Part shown: one piece after another, positions 30,058 to 60,505 of the stretch
How positions within the stretch are numbered: the first letter of the stretch is position 1
Layout: each line of letters opens with the position of its first letter
From: Callorhinus ursinus
Lineage: Eukaryota; Chordata; Mammalia; Carnivora; Otariidae
Length of the DNA stretch: 64,000 bases
Assembly: GCF_003265705.1 (NCBI RefSeq)
Contig: NW_020313278.1
Coordinates: 734,489-798,488 of the forward strand
Direction of reading: 5' to 3'
Position numbers and translations under genes: made by a program
The notes under the pieces: model-generated
The model's input: only the letters and a program-made list of their open reading frames with translations
Database searches by the model: none
What the model was told of the DNA's origin: nothing

Positions 30058-30573
30058 AAAGGATCACTTTGGCTGCTGTGAGGACAGACTCTAGAAAGGG
30101 AAGGATCATGGAAGCAGCAGGTTGCCACAACCCAGAGGAGACATGAGGGCGGCGTGGATCACCATGGCAGGGGTGCACAGGGGGAGAAACAGTCAGCTTC
30201 TGGTCGGATTTTTGAGAGTCGGCCTAAAACAAGAAGCCAATGGAACGACATGCCATTTCCCCTGAATTAAGAACTGGTGCTTCTCAATGGGTTGGTGGCT
30301 CCCCGGGACGCCCAGGCTCTGGGTCAGGGCTTGGGGGAGAGTGTTCTGCATGCACAGCTCTTGTGTCTGGGAAAACCACAGCTATGCCCAAACGGTGGGT
30401 GCCAAGCGTCCCCAAATGCCTGAGGGACATAACCACACACTCCCCCAGACTAGGGTCTCCAACCAGAGGAATCAAATCCACAAACCTACGACCTTACATG
30501 TGCATCTCTAATTACAACTGAATACAAATTACAAAGTGTGGTTTCTTCTTGTTTCTAAAAGATCCCACACTTT

Positions 30574-30757
30574 GGGGCACCTGGGTTGCTCAGTCAAGTG
30601 TCTGCCTTCAGCTCAGATCTTGATCTTGGGGTCCTGGGATTGAGCCCCTATCAGGCTCCTTACTCAGCGGGGCGTCTGCTTCTCCCTCTCCCTCTGCTCC
30701 TCCCCCCAGCTTGTGCCCTGTCTCAAATAAATGAAACCTTTAAAAATGTATAAAAAT
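30574..30757 (+). mobile_element. Can-SINE
   Basis: Head GGGGCACCTGGGTTGCTCAG. The flanks AAAAGATCCCACACTT and AAAAGCTCCCGCACTT are diverged duplications. Confidence 0.93.
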
Positions 30758-31149
30758 AAAAGCTCCCGCACTTCCTTCCACTGTTCCCGCCTTTCTCTGA
30801 CCCTCCAGGCTTTCCCTAGTGTTGAGGATCAAATCAGGGTCGGCTCCAGCACACACACCCCGCTCTTGCTCTTGTTCCTGCCTCCTCCTCACGGCGACCC
30901 ACTCCCCCCTCACTGCCCCCAGTCACCTAAGTACGCATGTGCACTGGTTTACCGGCCATCCTGCCTCCCCCAGAGGAACCCAAATCCGCCTCTTTGTGGC
31001 CAGTGCTGAGCAGGGCCTGGCACAAGAGATTTGGGCAGAATGAAGAGCTGATCTGGAAGCTTGCGGGAACAGTCTTGTGTTACAGGCTTTACTTGCGTCT
31101 TTGAGATGGAATAAATTAAGAAAACCAAACTTCTTTTGTGTTAGTGACA

Positions 31150-31359
31150 AAGGGTTGGGGGGAGGGAGGGAGAGGGAGGGAGAGGGAGAGAGGGAGGGAG
31201 GGGGAGAGGGAGAGAGAGAGAGAGAGAGAGAGAGAATGTTAGGCAGGATCCACGCCCCATGCAGAGCCTGAAGTGGGGCTCAATCTCGTGACCCTGAGAC
31301 TTGGACCTGAGCCGAAATCAAGTCGGGTGCTTAACCGCTGGAGCCACCCATATGCCCCA
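31150..31359 (-). mobile_element. Can-SINE (minus) with expanded purine tract
   Basis: It ends in GAGCCACCCATATGCCCC. Its GA-rich part has grown to an approximately 80-base pure purine run (31157-31234). Confidence 0.85.
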
Positions 31360-31544
31360 TGATATGCCACATTCCTTTGTAACAATGGGAAAATGGAAAT
31401 GATTTAAGTAGTAAAGGTTTAAGGACCAGCTACATCCACTCAGTGGAGTATTTTGCAATTTCTGAATTTGTTTTTACACAGAGTATTTAAATGAAAAAAT
31501 CAGATTATCTGCACCTTTTGTTTTAGGGATGGTGTACTGCCTAT

Positions 31545-32530
31545 TGTTTTCCCCAACTTTACTGAGCTGTAACTGACCTATAACGCTGTATCAACTTAAA
31601 AGTGTACAACGTAATGATTTATCTATGTATATATATTGCAAAACGATTAATACAACACGGTTAATGTCAGACATCTCAAATCGTTACAACGTTTTTATTT
31701 TCTTGTGACAGAATATTTTTAATGGTTTACAACTAAGATAGTCTTGTGTTACAGGAAGCAAAAACCCAAACACTTCCAGGTACAGGATAACATCTATGTT
31801 TGTAGAAAAGCCTGGAAGCACAGTGAGACACCACTTCACACCCATTAGGATGGTGATTATCCAAAAGACGGACACAGAGAAACCGGAACCCTCAGGCAGT
31901 GCTGAAGAATATAAAATCCTGCAGCCACTGTGGGAAAGCCTGGCGGCTCCTCACAAAGTTAAATGTAGAGTTTACCCTACGATCCAGTAATTCCACTTCT
32001 CAGCACACATCCAAAAAGACCAAAAGCAGGACCTCAAGATTTCTGTAGACCCATGTTGACAGCAGCATTATTCACAAGAGCCAAATGCTGGAAACAATCC
32101 AAATGTCCATCAACGGATAAACAAAATATGGTCTACACATATACTATTCAACCATAAAAAGGAATGAAGCTCATACACGTTATAGCCTGGATGCACCTTG
32201 AAAACAGGATGGCAAGTGAAAGAAGCCAGACATCACAGACCATGGGGTGTCTGATTCCATCTCTACGAAATGTCCAGAATAAGCCAATCCACAAAGACGG
32301 AAAGCACATGAGTGGTCACAACGACCAGGGGTAGGGGGAAGTGGGGAGTTATGTTTAATGGGGACAGTTTCTCCTTGGGATGACGAAAAAGTTCTGGAAA
32401 TGGACCCAGGTGATGGTTGCACAGCGCTGTAGATGTACTTAATACCACCGAATTGTACACCGGAAAATTGTAAAAGGATAAATTTACATTCTGAAAAAAA
32501 AAAAAAATTTACATTCTGTACATTATACCG
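31545..32530. mobile_element. Old L1 fragments
   Basis: ACCACTTCACACCCATTAGG, AGCAGCATTATTCACAAGAG and AATGTCCATCAACGGATAAA are L1-derived sequences, plus strand from about 31790. The first 150 bp (TTACTGAGCTGTAACTGACC) look like a separate piece of L1. It is heavily mutated with no intact ORF. Confidence 0.75.
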
Positions 32531-32984
32531 CAATAAAAAAAGACTGGAAGTCCACACAACAAAACATGTAGTTGACTTCTGAGTGGCAGAATTATAAAGA
32601 TCATGTCTCCCTTCCTCTTTACTCTATTACAGATTGCATAACAAACATGTATTACTAATTGAGGGGAAGGGCAGTGCATATAATTAGCTTTAGTTTATAA
32701 AATAATGCACCAGAACACAGTTCATATCACTTTAGCACACCGCAGAGCCTTCGGACACGTCTGGGTGGCGAACACAATCTTGGCAGGGGTGCTGTGCTCA
32801 CCGGGCTGACACCTGTCCCAGTCACTGTGCGGTCACCATCCCGGCAGGGTCAAATGACCACCTCTATCTAGGCTTCCTCCTAGTCCTTTCTGGGGTTGAG
32901 TCCCTGAGGAGGCTCGGCACAGGGCTCGGGAAATCTCTCCTGACTGCTTGGAAGCCTTGCACCACACCATCACCTCTGCAATGA

Positions 32985-33547
32985 CCTTGACATTTACTGT
33001 TTATTCTCACACCCATCCCATGAGACAGGCAGGATTTTCCCTTTCATGGATGTGACAACCAAGAGTCAGCAAGACTTGATAACCTGCCCCAGCCTGGGAG
33101 TTGAGGACTGAGGTTGCTATTATTGCCAGAGACACAGGGAAGGATGTTTTAAGCTCATGTGAGCTTCACACAAGCAGTGCAAGCGTTCTCACTTGCCATC
33201 CTGTGCTCCCCCTGCCACACCGCCCTGCCTTCTGATTTCTCAACACGGCACAGCTTGACTGAACCCAACATAGCTTCCTCCAGGAACTGGCAGTTAACAG
33301 AAACTTCTGGCCATTATCTGGCTGAATGTCATACACAAATGCAGTAAGAATTTGTATGATAGACCGCTCTCCTAAACCCAATTAGTAGCTCCTGCCTCAT
33401 GAATTTCTTCATCCCAAAAGTCAAGGGCCTAGAGGCCCTGGCAAAGTCTCCGGCTGCCTGATCCCCTTCTTTGGCCTCACCCATACCCTCGGCCTTCCTG
33501 CTGGAGATCCAGGCAGCCCAGGGCCACCTGGAGGCCCCGTTCCCAGC
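32985..33547 (-). other. TMEM186: TMEM186 3' UTR (predicted)
   Basis: Downstream of the TMEM186 stop on the minus strand, the nearest clear AATAAA (plus-strand TTTATT, 33000-33005) gives a 3' UTR of about 0.55 kb. It contains MIR-like sequence and the first copy of the 75-bp direct repeat. The poly(A) choice is inferred. Confidence 0.5.
33109..33183 (+). repeat. 75-bp direct repeat, copy 1 (TMEM186 3' UTR)
   Basis: It is identical over all 75 bases to 34284-34358. It starts TGAGGTTGCTATTATTGCC and ends CAAGCAGTGCAAG. The flanking bases differ at once on both sides. Confidence 0.97.
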
Positions 33548-34183
33548 TCACTTGAGGGTGTCCAGCATCCCAAACACCTGCGTGAAACGCTCTCTGTCCA
33601 GGACGCGTCCATACCGCAGCGTGAGGTAGAAGGTCTGCTTCCCGCTGTACTGCTGGAGGCGCACAAACAGCTCCTGGGGCCGGTCCTTGCTCTCCGTCAT
33701 GGGGATCACATCTGCCACGGGCCAGTCCGTGTCCTGCCGCCGGCCCCAGAAGGTCAGGTGGGCTACCCGCAGCACGGTGCCTGCCTCATTCACATACAGG
33801 ATACCCACCAGCCTCCGGAAGAAGTGGCTCATCCAGCAGAGCATGGCCAGGGCGAAGCCAGCTATCCCGCCCGCAAAGCACAAGGAGCCGAGAGTCACGA
33901 GGCCATGCGAGTACCAGTAGAAGCCAGGTGGCAGGGCCAGCAGCGTCAGGGCCGTCTGCGCCACCTTCAGCTGGGACAAGTACCCGAAGGCTCGGATTGC
34001 ATCAAACCGGTAGACCATCTGGAATTTCTCTGTCTCCATGCCTGCAGGCTTCTCCTTCAGGGTGGGGGTCCTGCTCCCTACCCACCTCCCAGGATCCTGC
34101 CCAGGGTGGCACCACACCCTGCAGACAGGCCTTCTCCATGCAGCTGGGCCTGCCAACCGTGGCACAGCTCTGAGGAGGGCAGC
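33548..34183 (-). CDS. TMEM186: TMEM186 coding exon 2 (all but the start codon)
   Basis: This 636-nt exon reads from GCT GCC CTC (Ala2) to TGA at 33550-33548. It is one uninterrupted exon holding both membrane segments. An exact 75-bp repeat lies on each side of it (33109-33183 and 34284-34358). Confidence 0.95.
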   Translation of the reverse strand, partial: AALLRAVPRLAGPAAWRRPVCRVWCHPGQDPGRWVGSRTPTLKEKPAGMETEKFQMVYRFDAIRAFGYLSQLKVAQTALTLLALPPGFYWYSHGLVTLGSLCFAGGIAGFALAMLCWMSHFFRRLVGILYVNEAGTVLRVAHLTFWGRRQDTDWPVADVIPMTESKDRPQELFVRLQQYSGKQTFYLTLRYGRVLDRERFTQVFGMLDTLK

Positions 34184-37100
34184 CTGGAAGGGAGACAGGA
34201 CACCGTTGCTCTCGAGAACAACCATGCTAATCACAAAATAAACATCTGCAGAGCATCTTACCCGGAGGCCCCTGCCGATCCTGTGAGGTTGCTATTATTG
34301 CCAGAGACACAGGGAAGGATGTTTTAAGCTCATGTGAGCTTCACACAAGCAGTGCAAGAGGGGTGCCATTACAGTTGACCCTTGAACAACGAAGGGGTTC
34401 GGAACCCCAACCCCCAAGCAGTCAAAACTCCACATACAACTTCTGACTCCTCAAAAACTCAACTACCAATAGCATAGTGTTGGCCAGAAGCCTTACCGAT
34501 AAATCCATTAACACATATTTGTTGTTACATGTATTATATACGGCATTTTTACAATAAAGTCAGCTAGAGAAAAGAATATGATTAAGAAAACCGTAAGAGA
34601 AAATACATTTACAGTACTGTATTAGTGATACCATTAAGTTTATCTTGTTTCCAAGATGAATTGTCAGTACCCACATCAACACTGTCTTATAAGACACAAA
34701 ACACTATAGATAGTACACATATTACTGACACTAGACACAAAAAAGGAAGGATAATAAGAAAGGGAGATTCGTTATTGATTTATAAGGACAATGATCCGTA
34801 GATTGGTAATAAAGCAGCAGTAATAGGGTTGCTTTATGACAGCCTAGTGTAATCGATACTATTGTTTCCGAGGAGCCTGGTCTATACGCCAATGAATGAA
34901 TCCTTATAAACTTCTGATGGCATATAGTATATTACAGTCAGGTTCAGAATACAGTATCGGAAACAGTTACTTTAAAAAAAAAACCACTTAGCCATGATGA
35001 TAGGCTAATACGCATTTTCTCCAATTACTGGGGGGCAGGGAGGGATGGAGGGAGGGGGAGGGAAGGGACATCCTGCAGGGTAATTAAATCTTTGAAAGCA
35101 AAAAGCAAAGTTACAAAACAGTAAGAAGACACACTGTTAATTTTATATTAAACATCACTCACAGCCTCTAAGGATAGGCTACCCACTTCCAAAGGAGGCT
35201 TTCCAAAGGAGATTTTCACATGAAGACATTCACTCACATGCGCAACAGGGAAGTTTAAGTGGACGGCACAATGACTATTCACTATTTATTATACGGAAGG
35301 GGATCAGCGGGTAAGTCTTCATCCTTGTTGTCATCCTGCTGAGTAGGCTCAGGGTGAGGAGGCAGAAGGGCTGGTCTTGCGGTCTCAGGGGTGGCAGAGG
35401 TGGGACAGGTGGAGGGGGTAGGAGGGCAGGCAGGAGAGGCAGTTACACTCGGCGTAACTTTATGGAAATACATCGTAATTTCTGTCTGACTTCTTTGCTT
35501 TTTCATTTCTCTAAAGATGTTTCTGTATGGTACCAATCCCTCTTCCACCACCTGCTTTAGTCTCAGTGCCCGGATCACAGAAGGGTCCATGTTGTAAAAG
35601 AAGTCAAACGCCGTCTTGAATAATCGAAACCCTTCTGCCAGGTTGTCTAATGTCAACTTGTTTTCTGGCCCTGCTGCTTCTATATCTTCCTCATCTGGCA
35701 CTGGTCCGGAAGCTCTCATCTCCACCAAGGCGCCTTCAGTTAACTCCTCTGGTGTGGGGTCTATGAGCTCTTGATGTGGGAACTCACCGGCGGCCTCTCG
35801 GTCGGCAGAAGCTGCTTCTCCTGCTATCTTAACATTTCTTAAGCCAAACCTCTTCCTAAAATTATCAAACCATCCTTTGCTGGCATTAAATTCTCCAGCT
35901 TTAGTTCCTTCGCTTTCCTTTTGCTTCAAGTTGTCATATAACGACTTAGCTTTTTCACGAATCATACTAGAGTCTATAGGGATGCCTTTCTTGTAGCAAT
36001 CCTGCACCCACATAAAAGCTGCATTTTCAATACGAGATAAAAGAGTATCTCGTAAAAAGTGCAAGGTCTTCGCGCCTGCTGGTGTAGCTGCCACAACAGC
36101 TTCACGGATTTCCTTTTCTTTTTTTACAATGGTCCTCACGCTGGACTCATTTATTTTGAAATGGCGGGCAACCGCAGCTGCAGACTTCAATCTACAGTAC
36201 ATATCGAGCAATTCAACTTTTTCTTGTAACGTCATGACTTTTCTCTGCTTCTTGGGAGCACTTCCAGAATCACTAGTGGCATTTCGTATGGGTCCCATGG
36301 TGTTATTCAAGGTTTACGACATTGCACTAAACACGATGAAAAATACGCAAGAACCACCGGATCACTTTTTACTGCCATTCTCAATTTACCAGCGATGAAG
36401 TGCTCACGGAGAGATGATTAGCAACACACACCGTGTTAAGCACATACCACACTTGAGCTCACCACAACAGCAACAGGGGGTGGCTATGGAATTATTACAG
36501 TAGTACAGTATGTACTGTAGTTAATTTTATGCAGTTAGGATTTAATACTGCATCTTCATGTTTGTTTCTGTTTCTCTCGACTATGAATGATGCCGTGTAC
36601 AGTCTGTAAGACTCTGTGTGCATTTTGATAAACTTTTTATAACAAACTTGTGTATACTTTATGGTAGTAAATAAAATAAAGTAGTATCTACCTGTATTTT
36701 AGGCATTCATGACATACCTTTTTATTTTTTCAGTATTTCTAGGCTACGCAGTTCGTCTGCCAGGTTTTTCAAATTGCTGCAAATCTCCGAAAAATTTTCC
36801 AACGTATTTATTTTCAAAAAAATGTATAGAAGTGGACCCACACAGTTCAAACCCAAATTGTTTAAGGGTCAACTGTATTTCCACTTTACCACTGAGGAAA
36901 CTAAACACAGAGAAGGTCAGAAATTTGTCCAAAGACACACAGCCAGTGAGTGGGGCAGAGTCTGACTCTCAAACTGTGGTCCTCTTTCCTTCAGGCAGTT
37001 CAAAGAGGTACAAGAAAGGTGGTAGAGCCTTCATCCATTCAACAAATATCTGGGGACGGCCAACTCTGGGCTGGGCACTGAATTCATTAGGCTGTGGGAA

Positions 37101-37745
37101 CATTTTCCCCAGCAGGAACCAATGTCCTAAAAGGTAACAAATCCCTGCGATACTTAAAATAACCTCCCTATTTTCTGTCAGGTTAAAGCATCATCTTCCG
37201 TGCTGAAAGGGAAGCGCTATTTTCTGAGCCCAGGTTGGGGGCGGGGGGCGGGCCGGGAGGCGCCAACCCGCAGCACAAGGGTTTTATCAGGTGCACGGTT
37301 ATACACCTCGCGGAATACAGTGAAAAATGCTCCGGGCTTGGGGGCCTGATCTGGGTTCCGATCCTGACTCCTACAGTCACTAGCTGTGGCTCCTTGGGCA
37401 AGTTCCTCCACTTCTCTGGGCCTCGGTTTCTTCTTCTTTCACAATGGGGATTCACAACATACCAAATGAGACAGTGGTTTCAAAGCCCTCAATTGCACTT
37501 GGTGGACCCGAGGATCTGATGCACCGGGACAGCACCCAGTGAATTTTAGTGCGCGCTACTGTCGCCCCACGTGACCCAAGCGCAGGAAGGCGCGGCACAG
37601 AAAGCCTTAACCTACGCCGGAGGTCCCCCACCCCCCGCGGATTCCCCGAATCAGAACCCCTGGAATCCGCTTGCCTGCCCAACCTGGACCACGACCCCCA
37701 AAGCGCACCACTTCCCGCAGTTCCCGCCAAACTCCTTCTTACCAT
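33548..37745 (-). CDS. TMEM186: TMEM186, mitochondrial transmembrane protein (two coding exons)
   Basis: Inner mitochondrial membrane protein and known member of the MCIA complex (with NDUFAF1, ECSIT, ACAD9, TMEM126B) that assembles the membrane arm of complex I. The coding sequence joins ATG at 37745-37743 (donor GTAAGA) to 34183-33548 (acceptor CCTTCCAG), giving 212 residues that begin MAALLRAV like the human protein. The N-terminus is basic, as in a mitochondrial presequence. Two hydrophobic segments at about residues 74-93 and 97-120 fit a membrane hairpin. The conserved C-terminal half includes FRRLVGILY and SGKQTFYLTLRYGRVLDRERF. The frame is also open upstream of 34183 through intron sequence to a Met at 34234, but the splice acceptor and family match show that this is not the start. 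The gene is head-to-head with PMM2. Confidence 0.95.
34284..34358 (+). repeat. 75-bp direct repeat, copy 2 (TMEM186 intron)
   Basis: It is the exact partner of 33109-33183, 1175 bp away. It begins inside MIR-like sequence that continues leftward here, so this is probably the original copy. It ends 12 bases before the Tigger target site. Confidence 0.97.
34372..36875 (-). mobile_element. Tigger (pogo-type) DNA transposon, complete ends, in TMEM186 intron
   Basis: Terminal inverted repeats start CAGTTGACCCTTGAACAAC on the left and end in the reverse complement of CAGTTGACCCTTAAACAAT on the right. TA dinucleotides flank both ends (34370-34371, 36876-36877), as expected for this superfamily. The element is about 2.5 kb and carries one open frame, 36310-35282. 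The insertion splits MIR-like sequence, which shows that it is an insertion into older DNA. It is probably a carnivore Tigger1-type family copy; the subfamily name would need a Dfam search. Confidence 0.9.
35282..36310 (-). CDS. Tigger-derived 342-aa ORF: DNA-binding domains without DDE catalytic domain
   Basis: The uninterrupted ORF lies inside the Tigger element and on the same strand as TMEM186. Residues about 20-72 form a Psq/CENP-B-like helix-turn-helix (VMTLQEKVELLD ... SAAAVARHFKINESSVRTI). Residues about 85-160 form the second, CENPB-type HTH (MWVQDCYKKGIPIDSSMIRE ... ASKGWFDNFRKRFGLRNV). After GEAASADREAAGEFP (near residue 178), where pogo/Tigger transposases continue into the DDE nuclease with its DETG motif, this ORF jumps to an acidic C-terminal tail (TLDNLAEGFRLF ... 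YRNIFREMKKQRSQTEITMYF) and a Pro-rich end. The catalytic domain is therefore missing by an in-frame deletion. It may be a decayed but still open frame or a DNA-binding-only protein; expression is unknown. Confidence 0.75.
   Translation of the reverse strand: MNNTMGPIRNATSDSGSAPKKQRKVMTLQEKVELLDMYCRLKSAAAVARHFKINESSVRTIVKKEKEIREAVVAATPAGAKTLHFLRDTLLSRIENAAFMWVQDCYKKGIPIDSSMIREKAKSLYDNLKQKESEGTKAGEFNASKGWFDNFRKRFGLRNVKIAGEAASADREAAGEFPHQELIDPTPEELTEGALVEMRASGPVPDEEDIEAAGPENKLTLDNLAEGFRLFKTAFDFFYNMDPSVIRALRLKQVVEEGLVPYRNIFREMKKQRSQTEITMYFHKVTPSVTASPACPPTPSTCPTSATPETARPALLPPHPEPTQQDDNKDEDLPADPLPYNK
36877..36985 (-). repeat. MIR half to the right of the Tigger insertion
   Basis: TTTCCACTTTACCACTGAGG, AGGTCAGAAATTTGTCCAAA and ACACACAGCCAGTGAGTGG are reversed MIR; the left half lies near 34240-34305. 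Confidence 0.7.
37340..37450 (+). repeat. MIR in TMEM186 intron
   Basis: CACTAGCTGTGGCTCCTTGG, GCAAGTTCCTCCACTTCTCT and GGGCCTCGGTTTC are the forward MIR core. Confidence 0.8.
37743..37745 (-). CDS. TMEM186: TMEM186 exon 1: start codon only
   Basis: On the minus strand GGCC-ATG is followed at once by the donor GTAAGAAGG, so the first coding exon contributes just the initiator Met. The 5' UTR extends toward about 37790 and overlaps an ETS motif. Intron 1 spans 34184-37742. Confidence 0.88.
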
Positions 37746-38016
37746 GGCCCAGCTTCCTGCCGCCGGAAGTGAATCCCCTCTGCCCCCGGAACCTCTAACG
37801 GCGCCTGCTCGGCAGTAATAGGACGCCGTGTTGGCGCATTGCATTCTGGGATTTGTGGTTCCGAAAGAATATCTGACGCAAGTCCCAGGTACCGTGGGAG
37901 TGGATCCTCCTCCTCCTCCCAGCGTGCCCTGCGGCACGGGGGGCCGAACCCGGAAGTTCTGGGCCGAATTCCTGGTTGCCAACAAGTCCCATCCAGAGTG
38001 GATGGAAAACGGCGAC
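37746..38016. promoter_or_regulatory. Bidirectional TMEM186/PMM2 promoter
   Basis: The 271 bp between the divergent start codons are CpG-rich and lack a TATA box. Visible motifs are two ETS/GABP sites CCGGAAGT (37763-37770, 37950-37957) and a ZNF143/STAF-like element GCATTCTGGGATTTGTGGT (37841-37859; reverse complement resembles ACTACAATTCCCAGCATGC). An E-box CACGTG (37568-37573) lies just outside, in TMEM186 intron 1. ETS plus ZNF143 sites are typical of bidirectional housekeeping promoters. Transcription starts are not visible directly. Confidence 0.8.
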
Positions 38017-59071
<21,055 letters not shown>

Positions 59072-60505
59072 CGGCCCCTTTCCCGAGGGAGGGCAGGGCG
59101 TCCCACTGACAGGCTGCAAGGGTCACTGGTGGCCACACTCAGGATCCCTCCCTCCCTCACACGCCCACGACTCCCAGCCCACACCAGGCTCCCCACACTG
59201 TCCTGTGGTCCCGACGACGACGTGGCCTCCACCCCCAGTGCCAGAAGCAGCCAGACTTGTCAAGAATGGCCTGAAGGAATACCTCCAACCCGATTTCATC
59301 CCCCACCCCCGAGTCTCAGACCCTCCGTACGTGCAATCAAAGTACACACGGTTTTGAGGGGAACCTTCCCCATCATTCTAGAATGATACAGAACGAATGT
59401 GCCTGGACCCTCACTCCTCATGGGTTTTGTGAAAAATGTAACCAGTATCAATGTTTAGACCCCCTGTGTCAGTACCGACAGGGGCATCCGGTGATGAGAA
59501 AGGATAAGATGTTTCCAGCCACCCCTCCCCAGGACAGAAGTTCAACAGTGTCTCCGAAGGGGAAGCTCCTGCCTGAGTGTCAGCCCGGGGGGGGGGGACT
59601 CTGAAAGCGAGGGCCTGTGGCCTCTGAGCAGTACTGAGCTCAGCAGCGCGTGGGACGCTGATTGCAGCAAGGCCCGCAGACGGGTGGCCGCCAAGTGACC
59701 ACTGACCCCAACAAGTTTGCACCTTAGCTGACCTGCAGCGCAGCAGGCGAGCTCCGAATTCACTACACTTGGAGAGCCCACTGCATCTCCGCCTGTCAGG
59801 ATGGGAGCAAGTGGGCCCCAACTGCCCTGACCCGGATGCTGGCGCTGGCTGGCTCCCCGAGGGCCTCACTCCCCTCCACTTTCTCAGGGATCACATGAGA
59901 GCCTGGATTGTTAACAGAAGAGGAGTGGCACGGCTGCTCTGCAGATCTTTTCGTGAAGCTGCAGGTCTGCCCTGGCCTCACCCAGACCTGCACCTAAGGG
60001 GTGGGAGCCGTCGAGTGGTCGGGCCTGCGACCCCCACTCGTGCTTCGAGTTCTGCGAGGTCCTTGTGCCACTGGAAGGCAGCTCCAGGGCCCCGTGGGAG
60101 AGCGCTATCCAAGGAAACGGTTCACAGGTCACTTTTCAGAATCTGGACTCGTCAGGACCCACAGACCCTCAATCCACTCCAGTCCACAGCATGGCCTCTG
60201 CTCCAGGCTGGCTGACCTGAACGGCGGTCTGCACCCCCGCTGCCCCACCCCTGCCCGTCCAGGTGCTTTCATCTCAGCGTTCGCTGGGTCCTTCCAAGCC
60301 TCCCGGGCCCCCCCAGACTGGTCTTAACTTGGGGTCCGGTTGGGGGCAGTCTGCGTGACCACACCCGGGGCTGACGTTGCTCCGTGGTTCCCAGGACACA
60401 GCCACCCAGCGGTACCTTTCCTTGTTGGATTTTGCAAATGATACTGTAATGACCTTTCACAATGAAAAGCAGCAAATTAAAGTTGATTTTATTGTCTCCC
60501 ATTTC
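59072..60505 (+). other. PMM2: PMM2 3' UTR (predicted)
   Basis: A run of 1.4 kb after the stop leads to the variant poly(A) signal ATTAAA at 60476-60481, a length in keeping with the human message. Short ORFs inside have no recognisable products. Confidence 0.65.
60476..60481 (+). other. PMM2: PMM2 poly(A) signal ATTAAA
   Basis: The common variant hexamer is followed by the T/G-rich TTGATTTTATTGTC, a plausible downstream element. Confidence 0.6.

Larger units (their letters stand above)
23986..32984. other. ABAT-TMEM186 intergenic region
   Basis: There is no gene I can support. It is mostly repeats: nine Can-SINE copies, MIR and L2 pieces, one MaLR LTR, MER5A-type MITE pieces and an old L1 segment. 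Part of 32640-32980 is unique sequence of unknown role. Confidence 0.7.

Noticed and set aside
33758..34327. 189-codon plus-strand frame
   Set aside because: Antisense shadow of TMEM186 exon 2.
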